A stretch of 5,009 bases of DNA from contig DTUH01000003.1 in NCBI GenBank assembly GCA_012964265.1, positions 1 through 5,009 of the forward strand, written 5' to 3'. The translations under genes and the position numbers were made by a program. Within the stretch, counting starts at the first letter, position 1. Each line of letters starts with the position of its first letter. The DNA comes from Candidatus Lambdaproteobacteria bacterium. Its GTDB lineage: Bacteria > SAR324 > NAC60-12. This document shows, one piece after another, positions 1 to 5,009 of this stretch. The notes under the pieces were generated by a model that ran no database searches, was not told where the DNA came from, and was given only the letters and a program-made list of their open reading frames with translations.

Positions 1-51
1 CCGCACACGTGATTTCCAATCACGCACCTTCGGCCACTCGGTCACCTCTCC
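1..51 (-). tRNA. tRNA-Ser (anticodon GGA), partial; 3' part beyond the left edge
   Basis: On the minus strand the sequence starting at 51 reads as a tRNA. The acceptor 5' strand is GGAGAGG (51-45), followed by U8 (44) and a D-arm containing the GAGTGGCCGAAGG pattern typical of serine tRNAs. A perfect 5-bp anticodon stem, CGTGA/TCACG (plus-strand 20-24 and 8-12), closes the 7-nt loop TTGGAAA. The anticodon GGA lies at plus-strand 15-17 and reads the serine codons UCC and UCU. The window ends as the long variable arm of this class II tRNA begins, so the variable arm, T-arm and acceptor 3' strand are not visible. The leading C at 52 is probably outside the mature 5' end. Transcription runs leftwards, away from the membrane-protein gene. 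Confidence 0.93.
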
Positions 52-94
52 GTTACAGATTTGCTCTAAAACCAAAGCACTCTCCAGCTAAACG

Positions 95-123
95 ATTTTA
101 TCTGAGGAGACCTGCCCGTGCAA
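95..123 (-). promoter_or_regulatory. Alternative closer promoter candidate for tRNA-Ser
   Basis: On the minus strand TTGCAC (plus 118-123) and TAAAAT (plus 95-100; 5 of 6 to TATAAT) are separated by exactly 17 nt. The start would fall near 88, giving a leader of about 37 nt to the tRNA. The -35 match is poor (TTG only). It competes with the candidate at 181-211, and either, both or neither may be real. Confidence 0.25.
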
Positions 124-174
124 GCTTTTTGCAGAGCTTTACCCACCTTTAATATTCTATTCTGCGCTTTTACT

Positions 175-189
175 TGTTATACTATAACA
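175..189. repeat. Perfect 15-nt palindrome, TGTTATA-C-TATAACA
   Basis: Seven-base arms, 175-181 and 183-189, are exact reverse complements around C182. A T-G wobble (174/190) and a C-G pair (173/191) extend the symmetry by two positions. It lies between the divergent tRNA-Ser and the membrane-protein/engB pair. Its right half overlaps a TATAGT -10-like hexamer on the minus strand, and TATACT is read on the plus strand. It could be an operator for a dimeric regulator, or simply the AT-rich core of a promoter. The symmetry is seen directly; any function is inferred. Confidence 0.4.
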
Positions 190-211
190 GGCTTTGTATG
201 CTTGAGGTCAA
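181..211 (-). promoter_or_regulatory. Candidate sigma-70-type promoter directed toward tRNA-Ser
   Basis: On the minus strand TTGACC (plus 206-211; 5 of 6 to TTGACA) is followed after 19 nt by TATAGT (plus 181-186; 5 of 6 to TATAAT). A start near 174 would give a leader of about 120 nt before the tRNA at 51. The 19-nt spacer is longer than ideal, and the -10 lies inside the 175-189 palindrome. This is inference from motif matching only. Confidence 0.33.
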
Positions 212-241
212 ACGTTTACCCACAATTTTTCAACAGATATT

Positions 242-1162
242 ATGAATTTACTCATTTACAACCACAGTATCCCATCCCTTTTCATCCTGAGCTTTAGAAT
301 CTATCAAAAAAATATCATTCCAATTTTGTTTTTAACTTCCGCATTGATGGCTCCGGCTTTCTTCATTGGTTTTGCAGGATGGGGCGAAACTGAGAGTATA
401 ATATTTTTTCTTTCTGTACATCTTTTGGAGGCAGCAATTACCCTGGGAGTAATCGGCACAGCATTTGGAAGTTTTTTCCCGACCCTGGGAATTTTGCGGG
501 CCTTGCGTTCACCTTTATTTTTGAGGTCAATCCATGTGGCGATAATGCAGTACCTGCTCTTCGTCACAGGTGTTATGGGACTGACGCTGCCTTTTCCCTT
601 CAGCATCCTGATAATCACCCTCTGGCTCTGCGGAATATTGCTGACCTCAATGGCGCAGCCGATATTAATTGTTGAAGGTGTCCGTGGAATGCGTGCCATG
701 ATTAGGAGCATTCAGCTCGCACGTAGTTATTTGTCCCGTGTTTTTATTGTGGTTGTTATCAGCACGATTCTACAGTTTTTGGTTTTTGCAATACTCTTCA
801 CCATTTTTATGCCGGAACTGAATTATACTATTGAACCGAATGAGAGTAACGCACTTCCAATTTTGATGGCAGAAATCCTGAATGATCCCGGAATTAATCT
901 GGCAATCCGCTGGGCACAATATTTAGCATCTTTGCTCTTTTTTCCATTTGCTTCACTGCTGAGTGTCTTCCTTTATTTTGATCTGGCTCAGCGTCAACAA
1001 ATCCTGAATCTTGATGATTTGGCAAAGTTCTCAAATCATTTGTTCGGCACTCCATTGACTGAAAACGCAGAATCCGCAAAAAATTCAGATGAGGAAGTTA
1101 TTGAGCCCGCAGAGGTGGAAGTCATTGATCCTGATCCGTCAGTTGATGATAAAGAAAAATGA
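242..1162 (+). CDS. Polytopic inner-membrane protein of unknown function, upstream of and coupled to engB
   Basis: The 306-residue protein is strongly hydrophobic, with about six likely membrane segments near residues 26-46, 54-80, 98-117, 118-140, 167-190 and 225-246. No typical signal peptide is seen. Residues 139-168 carry a QPILIVEGVRG motif followed by an Arg-rich stretch (RAMIRSIQLARSYLSRVF). Near 245-260 there is FLYFDLAQRQ. From memory, this layout resembles the membrane domain seen in glycerophosphodiester phosphodiesterase-type membrane proteins (EGxxxAxxRSxxLxR...YFDL). No catalytic domain is present. The last 40 or so residues form an acidic, probably cytoplasmic tail rich in Glu and Asp. 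The ATG at 242 has no clear Shine-Dalgarno. The frame is closed by TGA at 203 and offers no GTG or TTG start between. Translation may be coupled to a tiny ORF at 198-245. Its stop overlaps the engB start, so the two are probably one operon. The function is not known. Confidence 0.85.
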   Translation: MNLLIYNHSIPSLFILSFRIYQKNIIPILFLTSALMAPAFFIGFAGWGETESIIFFLSVHLLEAAITLGVIGTAFGSFFPTLGILRALRSPLFLRSIHVAIMQYLLFVTGVMGLTLPFPFSILIITLWLCGILLTSMAQPILIVEGVRGMRAMIRSIQLARSYLSRVFIVVVISTILQFLVFAILFTIFMPELNYTIEPNESNALPILMAEILNDPGINLAIRWAQYLASLLFFPFASLLSVFLYFDLAQRQQILNLDDLAKFSNHLFGTPLTENAESAKNSDEEVIEPAEVEVIDPDPSVDDKEK

Positions 1163-1746
1163 AAATCCGCTCGGCTGAATTTATCCTCAGCGCTTCTTCT
1201 CCGTGGCAGTTCCCTGCGCCGACACTTCCGGAAATCGCATTTGCAGGCCGTTCAAACGTGGGTAAATCCACACTGATAAATTCTTTGCTCAACCGCAAGA
1301 AACTGGTAAAAACCAGTTCCACTCCCGGCAAAACTCAGTTGATAAATTTTTTTAAGATCAACGACGCATTTCACTTTGTTGATCTTCCGGGATATGGTTT
1401 TGCCAAGGTTCCGGAAAATGTTCGACAACAATGGCAGCGGTTGATTGAAGCTTATTTGCAGGAACGCGAATGTCTCCGTAACGTGGTGTTGATCGTGGAC
1501 AGCAGGCACGGACCCACAGCGCAGGATCGACAACTCAAGGAATGGCTGGATTATTATGAGCGTCCGGTATTGATTGTGGCCAGTAAAATTGACAAATTAA
1601 AACGCGGTCAAATTCAAAAACATTTGAAACAAATCCGGCAGGATCTCTCACTTGAAAAAACTCCGCTGGCGCACTCGTCTTTAGAAAAGGGGAGGCGTGA
1701 AGATATTTGGAAAAATTTGGTGCCATCAATTGAGGCGGAGATATAA
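1159..1746 (+). CDS. engB: Ribosome biogenesis GTP-binding protein EngB/YsxC/YihA
   Basis: EngB is an essential-type TRAFAC GTPase that helps late assembly of the large (50S) ribosomal subunit. All family landmarks are visible in the 195 residues: G1/P-loop GRSNVGKST (30-38), G2 with TPGKTQ (55-60), G3 DLPGYG (75-80), G4 SKID (142-145, where the family more often has TKxD), and G5 around HSSLEKG (172-178). The FVDLPGYGFAKVP and VDSRHGPTAQD stretches (73-85 and 113-123) are characteristic of EngB rather than Era or Der. The length is normal for the family. The ATG at 1159 overlaps the TGA of the upstream membrane gene as ATGA, and only a weak A-rich AAAGAAAA precedes it, so translational coupling is likely. 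The gene ends 223 nt before the convergent ndk. Confidence 0.97.
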   Translation: MKIRSAEFILSASSPWQFPAPTLPEIAFAGRSNVGKSTLINSLLNRKKLVKTSSTPGKTQLINFFKINDAFHFVDLPGYGFAKVPENVRQQWQRLIEAYLQERECLRNVVLIVDSRHGPTAQDRQLKEWLDYYERPVLIVASKIDKLKRGQIQKHLKQIRQDLSLEKTPLAHSSLEKGRREDIWKNLVPSIEAEI

Positions 1747-1754
1747 TTCTGCAA

Positions 1755-1786
1755 AGGCCGGAAAGAAACCCAGCCCTGTTGTTTTT
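1755..1786 (+). terminator. Possible Rho-independent terminator after engB
   Basis: Nine bases after the engB stop, GGC-C-GG (1756-1761) can pair with CC-A-GCC (1770-1775), with a C/A mismatch in the middle and an A-rich loop. It is followed by CTGTTGTTTTT (1776-1786). The short imperfect stem and interrupted T-tract make this a weak candidate. The larger inverted repeat at 1855-1932 could serve instead. Confidence 0.35.
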
Positions 1787-1854
1787 ATCTCAAATGGTTC
1801 CAGAACCCGTTAGTAACTAATTCTCACAAGATACTGATATTATTGACCATGGCG

Positions 1855-1932
1855 TGTCATCTCAACCGAATGTAGAGATCTGTAAAAAGTGTCGATATTG
1901 TATTAGATCCCTCACATACGTTCGGGATGACA
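1855..1932. repeat. Imperfect inverted repeat element (MITE/REP-like hairpin) between engB and ndk
   Basis: The left arm 1855-1881 (starting TGTCATCTCAACCG, ending AGAGATCT) and the reverse complement of the right arm 1905-1932 (starting TGTCATCCCGAACG, ending GAGGGATCT) match at 22 of 28 aligned positions. One gap is needed, and a 23-nt AT-rich spacer (1882-1904) separates the arms. The TGTCATcCcgaACg...gaGgGATCT consensus recalls the short dispersed inverted repeats with GTCATTCCGAACG...AATCT ends seen in intergenic regions of several environmental bacterial phyla (from memory, not searched). It encodes nothing. No clear target-site duplication is visible. Lying between convergent genes, it could also act as a bidirectional terminator or an mRNA 3'-end hairpin. 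Confidence 0.7.
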
Positions 1933-1938
1933 TGATAA

Positions 1939-1955
1939 ACTCGTGACTGTCGAGT
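1939..1955 (-). terminator. Small hairpin just after ndk; weak terminator candidate
   Basis: ACTCG (1939-1943) and CGAGT (1951-1955) form a perfect 5-bp stem with a 7-nt loop. It lies 14 nt past the ndk stop in the direction of ndk transcription. On the minus strand it is followed only by TTTATC, so there is no proper U-tract. It may work together with the adjacent inverted-repeat element, or it may be chance. Confidence 0.22.
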
Positions 1956-1969
1956 ACCAAAAATGAAAG

Positions 1970-2401
1970 TCAGGCGGCTGAGTTTACGCACTCAGTCTGT
2001 GAGAAGAAATAAGAACTTTCGATGGCAGCATTTTCCAGACTGTCTGAACCATGAACAGTGTTTTCCCCAAGACTTTCCGCAAAATCACGTCTAATTGTAC
2101 CCTCATCCGCATCGGCAGGATTGGTGGCTCCCATGATTTCACGGTGATGCAGCACCGCATTTTCGCCTTCCAGAATTGAAACCACAACCGGTCCGGAACT
2201 CATGAACTCCGTCAGTTCAGCAAAGAATGGACGTTCTCTATGTACAGCATAAAAACCTTCTGCTTCACTTTTTGACATTTGAATCATTTTGGTGGCCACA
2301 ATGCACAGCCCGTTTTCTTCAAAACGGCTGAGTATTTTTCCCACAAGGTTGCGGCGTACACCGTCTGGTTTAATGATTGAAAATGTTTGTTCCAATGCCA
2401 T
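1970..2401 (-). CDS. ndk: Nucleoside diphosphate kinase
   Basis: Ndk transfers the gamma phosphate of ATP to nucleoside diphosphates through a phosphohistidine intermediate, balancing NTP and dNTP pools in the cytoplasm. The signature NTVHGSDS (114-121) contains the active-site His117. Other expected nucleotide-site residues fall at their canonical numbers: Lys11 in IIKPDGVRRN, Tyr51, Arg87, Thr93 in MGATNP, Arg104 and Asn114. The 143-residue length is typical. The ATG at 2401 is preceded by an A-rich stretch with AAGAAAG rather than a strong Shine-Dalgarno. It lies 96 nt downstream of hisH on the same strand. No convincing promoter or terminator was seen in that gap, so it may be read through from the his genes or have its own promoter. 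It is convergent with engB. Confidence 0.97.
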   Translation of the reverse strand: MALEQTFSIIKPDGVRRNLVGKILSRFEENGLCIVATKMIQMSKSEAEGFYAVHRERPFFAELTEFMSSGPVVVSILEGENAVLHHREIMGATNPADADEGTIRRDFAESLGENTVHGSDSLENAAIESSYFFSQTECVNSAA

Positions 2402-2497
2402 TTTTTCTTTCTTGTAAAGGTTAATAGTTTTTGTGAAAAATTTTCAGCCTGATTTCTTCAACTGAACACACGGATAAATGAAGTGTTGAACAAACCG

Positions 2498-3100
2498 TTA
2501 AGTGAGCGTACAGAAATTTTTTAACAGCTGCAATCCCGCATTCTGACTTTTTTCCGGATGAAACTGTACTCCCCACAAGTTGTCTTTGCAGACAACCGAC
2601 GCAAAATCATAACCGTAATTGCTGAGTCCCAAAACGTGTTCACTTGCCTCCGGAAGCAAATGATAAGAATGCACAAAATAAAAATGCATCTCATCTGCGA
2701 CTTCCTGAAAGAGTGGGTTATTTTTCTGTTGAGAAACCTGATTCCAGCCCATTTGCGGAATTTTAAGATTGTGCTGAAAACGTTTCACTTTGCCCGGAAT
2801 CCAACCCAATCCGGCGTGAGTGCCGTCTTCTTCGCTTTCATCCATCAGCAATTGCGCACCCACGCAAATTCCCAGCAAAGGAGTTCCTGCCTCCACTTTT
2901 TCCTGCAAAACCTCGAGCATTCCGGATTCTCGCAACTGCTCCATTGCCGGAGCAAACGCACCCACTCCAGGAAGCAGAATTCTGTCTGCATTCCGAACAT
3001 CATCCGCCTTGGATACAAGCCGATTTTCCACTCCGGAATAATCCAACGCGTTTTTAAGATTGTGCAGATTTCCTACTTTGTAATCAATGATTACGTTCAT
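2498..3100 (-). CDS. hisH: Imidazole glycerol phosphate synthase, glutaminase subunit HisH
   Basis: HisH is a class I glutamine amidotransferase. It hydrolyses glutamine and channels ammonia to HisF, which makes imidazole glycerol phosphate and AICAR in step five of histidine synthesis. In the 200 residues the catalytic triad is visible: Cys79 in GICVGAQ, and His181 and Glu183 in GVQFHPEKS. The oxyanion-loop motif PGVGAF (44-49), IPQMGWN (114-120) and FVHSYH (142-147) are also present, and the N-terminus starts with the typical DYKVGNLHNL. The nucleophile elbow is usually GICLGMQ; here L to V and M to A are conservative changes. The start is 5 nt after the hisB stop. GAAAGG lies only 1 nt from the ATG, which is too close for a normal ribosome site. 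AAAGGA, 14 nt upstream inside hisB, or translational coupling may serve instead. HisF is not in the window. Confidence 0.97.
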   Translation of the reverse strand: MNVIIDYKVGNLHNLKNALDYSGVENRLVSKADDVRNADRILLPGVGAFAPAMEQLRESGMLEVLQEKVEAGTPLLGICVGAQLLMDESEEDGTHAGLGWIPGKVKRFQHNLKIPQMGWNQVSQQKNNPLFQEVADEMHFYFVHSYHLLPEASEHVLGLSNYGYDFASVVCKDNLWGVQFHPEKSQNAGLQLLKNFCTLT

Positions 3101-3105
3101 GCCTT

Positions 3106-3699
3106 TCAGAGAATTCCTTTTGTAGAAACTACATCTTTGCGCCGTGGATCAATCTCAACTGCCGCACGCAAAGCACGTCCCACTGACTTGAACATACCTT
3201 CGCATTTGTGATGATCGTTGAATCCATATAATATAGACAGGTGTAAGGTCATCTTCGACGCGTTAGCCAATGATTTGAAAAAATGGATTATCATTTGTGT
3301 GTCCAGATAACCAATCGTGGGTTGAGTGAATTCTCCCGAAAATACAAATTCCGGTCGTCCGGACAAATCCAAAGCAGCCCGGATTAACGCTTCGTCCATC
3401 GGTACGTATGAATGCCCATAACGAAAAATTCCTCTCTTTTCTCCAACCGCCTCTGCCAGCGCGCTTCCCAGGGCAAGGGCGATATCTTCGGTTGTGTGAT
3501 GAGAATCAATTTCTAAATCACCGGCGCATTTTAAGTTCAAATCAAACAAACCGTGAAATGCCCATAAATTGAGCATGTGATCCAGAAAACCGATTCCGGT
3601 ATTTATTTTCGTTTTTCCGGAACCGTCGAGATTCAGTTCCAGTTCAATGTTTGTTTCTTTTGTTTTGCGCACAATTTTTGCGACTCTTTTTTGTTTCAT
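3106..3699 (-). CDS. hisB: Imidazoleglycerol-phosphate dehydratase (monofunctional HisB)
   Basis: HisB converts imidazole glycerol phosphate to imidazole acetol phosphate, the step right after HisHF, using a manganese centre. The 197 residues match the monofunctional dehydratase, with no N-terminal histidinol-phosphatase domain as in enteric HisB. Motifs in order are GIGFLDHML (35-43), DSHHTTEDIAL (65-75) and YGHSYVPMDEAL (94-105), then DLSGRPEFVF, HHKCEGMFKSVGRAL (163-177) and the C-terminal STKGIL. The two His-His-containing motifs with nearby Glu residues are the metal-binding halves of the internally duplicated fold. The ATG at 3699 has a strong Shine-Dalgarno, AAAGGAG, 4 nt upstream, which fixes the start. 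It is followed after 5 nt by hisH, and preceded 30 nt upstream by the stop of an outer-membrane protein gene on the same strand. Confidence 0.97.
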   Translation of the reverse strand: MKQKRVAKIVRKTKETNIELELNLDGSGKTKINTGIGFLDHMLNLWAFHGLFDLNLKCAGDLEIDSHHTTEDIALALGSALAEAVGEKRGIFRYGHSYVPMDEALIRAALDLSGRPEFVFSGEFTQPTIGYLDTQMIIHFFKSLANASKMTLHLSILYGFNDHHKCEGMFKSVGRALRAAVEIDPRRKDVVSTKGIL

Positions 3700-3703
3700 A
3701 GAG

Positions 3704-3710
3704 CTCCTTT
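3704..3710 (-). promoter_or_regulatory. Strong Shine-Dalgarno of hisB (AAAGGAG)
   Basis: AAAGGAG on the minus strand ends 4 nt before the hisB ATG. It is the best ribosome site in the window and lies within the 30-nt gap after the outer-membrane gene. hisB can therefore be initiated independently even if it shares a transcript with the upstream gene. Confidence 0.75.
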
Positions 3711-3729
3711 TTTTGAGAAATTCGACAGA

Positions 3730-5009
3730 TTAGAACGAATAAGTTAAACGTCCGGCAAAGTGAAAAATCATATCTATATTTCCGCTGGGCACTGTATGAT
3801 CATCGTAACTGAATCCTCTTGCCGGCTTAAATGCGTTAAAATCAACGTCTATTTTTGCGTGTCCCGCATAGACCATCGTGAACGTATTATCCCACTCAAC
3901 GCCGATCATGCTTGATTTCGTTCCGAATGCATCAAGTACAGGTTTGAGATGCTTTAATTCGTAAAGGCCAAAACGATAAACCGCGCTTGTTTCCGGAATG
4001 TCATAACGATAACGGAAACCACCCATTTGAGTATTATTAATTGAGTGACCCAGGCCGGTTCCGCTGTTCAGTTCAGGACTTCCTCCATTGAAGTAAAACT
4101 GTGTACCGCGGTAAGTGCCCGGTGATATTTCGTAAAAACCGTTCAGGCTACGCTGGTAATTTGCTCCACTCCGGCTGCTGTCCGCAATCTGTTCATCTCC
4201 ACGTGCCATCATGGCGATGAAGGTAAATTGCTCTCCAGGTTTTTTCCAGCTGAGTTCCATTTCTGCTGCGCCTCCTGAAATTTTCCTTTTATCCAGGTTG
4301 TGCCTGTCATCATACTGATAATAATCCCGGTTACCCTGATTTGAAATCAAATCCGCATAGACCGACCAGACCGGAGTTTCCCACTGGATTCGCAAACCAA
4401 AATACTCTTGTTCATTTGAATTGTAGTAAATCGGTTTACAGTCCGAATTCAGCGTGTAACCTGCGAGACTGGTGTTACAGCCACTGCCGGACGTGAACCC
4501 TCCGCTTTCCAGGCTGGACAGATTGCTGCTTGAAAGACGCTTTGCCGGAATATTGTTGAGACCGAGCGGTACATCATGTTCAGTGTATTTAATGCGGAAC
4601 ATCTCAATCCGCAAAGAATCGATGATTTCACCCTGAGAATCTACCTCATGCCAAAAAGGATAATCAAGTGAAAAGAAATAGAGCCAGTCACCATCTGCGG
4701 AAGAAAGTTTCATCCCGCCTATTTCATAACACCACGTCCCTGCTTTGCAGCGTTGGGCATAACCACTGAGAATTCCGGCAAAGACCTTACCTTTGCGGTC
4801 ACCAATGTTGATCACCTGTTTACCGAGTTTGGTCTCTTCATTCGGATTCCTGTTAAATTCCAGATACGCTTGTCTCGCGGTGATATTTGCTGTCTGGGAT
4901 TCTGAACCGGTAGTCCGTGAACTGCGTGATGTCCTGATGTCAGACTGATAAATCGGTTCCTGATTTGTAGCAAGTTCCAGGTTGAGAGAATTTATTCGAT
5001 GTACTGTTG
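3730..5009 (-). CDS. Outer-membrane beta-barrel (porin-like) protein, partial; N-terminus beyond the right edge
   Basis: The frame is open from the right edge (5009) to TAA at 3730-3732, giving 425 complete codons and no start, so the signal peptide and N-terminus lie outside. A GTG at 4815 is internal: the 64 codons upstream of it are open and continue the same protein style. The barrel call rests on alternating polar and aromatic strands, turns rich in Gly, Asn and Ser, and a C-terminal RLTYSF ending in Phe, the usual BAM-recognised last strand. A strand reading KLGKQVINIGDRKGK and the C-terminal layout recall alginate-export/porin-type barrels, but that is a weak resemblance. There are only four cysteines in the visible part, as two pairs: C-x5-C (codons at 4747-4749 and 4729-4731) and C-x12-C (4477-4479 and 4438-4440). 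These probably form loop disulfides. The substrate is unknown. It ends 30 nt before hisB and may be co-transcribed with it. Confidence 0.82.
   Translation of the reverse strand, partial: TVHRINSLNLELATNQEPIYQSDIRTSRSSRTTGSESQTANITARQAYLEFNRNPNEETKLGKQVINIGDRKGKVFAGILSGYAQRCKAGTWCYEIGGMKLSSADGDWLYFFSLDYPFWHEVDSQGEIIDSLRIEMFRIKYTEHDVPLGLNNIPAKRLSSSNLSSLESGGFTSGSGCNTSLAGYTLNSDCKPIYYNSNEQEYFGLRIQWETPVWSVYADLISNQGNRDYYQYDDRHNLDKRKISGGAAEMELSWKKPGEQFTFIAMMARGDEQIADSSRSGANYQRSLNGFYEISPGTYRGTQFYFNGGSPELNSGTGLGHSINNTQMGGFRYRYDIPETSAVYRFGLYELKHLKPVLDAFGTKSSMIGVEWDNTFTMVYAGHAKIDVDFNAFKPARGFSYDDHTVPSGNIDMIFHFAGRLTYSF

Noticed and set aside
52..93. Possible second tRNA or tRNA remnant on the minus strand, just upstream of tRNA-Ser (TTTAGCTGGAGAG followed by a GCTTT/AGAGC hairpin)
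   Set aside because: It resembles a D-arm plus anticodon arm, but the loop has the wrong size, the D-loop is too short, and there is no room for a T-arm or acceptor 3' strand before tRNA-Ser begins at 51.
304..711. Minus-strand open frame of 135 codons opposite the membrane-protein gene
   Set aside because: The Lys/Arg/Ile-rich translation mirrors hydrophobic codons on the other strand. There is no ribosome site or motif, and the plus-strand frame has coherent membrane segments and an operon context.
2402..2497. Possible terminator or promoter between hisH and ndk (TTCAAC...GTTGAA inverted repeat)
   Set aside because: The 6-bp stem has a loop of about 21 nt and no T-tract directly after it on the minus strand. 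TATTAA upstream of ndk has no acceptable -35 at proper spacing.
2558..3211. Long plus-strand open frame (217 codons) opposite hisH and the end of hisB
   Set aside because: It is antisense to two well-supported genes with full catalytic motifs, its translation has no recognisable domain, and its composition is what a shadow of hisH/hisB would give.
3730..4815. Treating the GTG at 4815 as the true start of the outer-membrane protein
   Set aside because: The same frame stays open for 64 more codons to the window edge with continuous barrel-like sequence, there is no ribosome site before 4815, and no signal peptide follows it. The gene is better described as cut by the edge.
1..5009. CRISPR array, phage, toxin-antitoxin or other defence-type system
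   Set aside because: No regular direct repeats, no transposase or integrase frames, and no small paired genes are seen. All sizeable real frames are housekeeping or envelope genes.

Overview
The window is an ordinary chromosomal stretch from a diderm (Gram-negative type) bacterium with moderate GC, roughly 45% by eye. The diderm call rests on a C-terminal outer-membrane beta-barrel at the right edge. The lineage cannot be fixed from the sequence. The barrel with paired cysteines beside his genes loosely recalls Leptospira-like spirochaetes, but that is a guess.

Left part (1-241): the 5' two thirds of a tRNA-Ser(GGA) gene runs off the left edge on the minus strand. A 190-bp divergent intergenic region follows, with candidate promoter elements, a perfect 15-nt palindrome and a possible 15-codon leader ORF. 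From 242 to 1746 two plus-strand genes form a tight pair. The first encodes a polytopic membrane protein with an acidic tail. The second is the ribosome-assembly GTPase engB (ysxC/yihA), and its ATG overlaps the stop of the first gene (ATGA).

Middle (1747-1969): a convergent intergenic region holds a possible terminator for engB and an imperfect inverted repeat of about 78 bp (arms 1855-1881 and 1905-1932). The repeat looks like a dispersed hairpin or MITE-type element.

Right part (1970-5009, all minus strand; transcription order from right to left): a partial porin-like outer-membrane protein, then hisB (monofunctional imidazoleglycerol-phosphate dehydratase), hisH (glutaminase subunit of IGP synthase) and ndk (nucleoside diphosphate kinase). 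hisB and hisH are 5 nt apart and clearly co-transcribed. The barrel gene is only 30 nt upstream of hisB and may share the transcript. ndk follows after 96 nt. HisH supplies ammonia to HisF, which is not in the window, to make imidazole glycerol phosphate. HisB dehydrates that product, so the two genes cover consecutive steps of histidine synthesis.

No defence system, phage, CRISPR or clearly new system is visible. The most interesting items are the inverted-repeat element, an excess of TTCCGG/CCGGAA including four TTCCGGAA octamers, the leader-ORF arrangement before the membrane gene, and the outer-membrane protein with two cysteine pairs next to hisBH.
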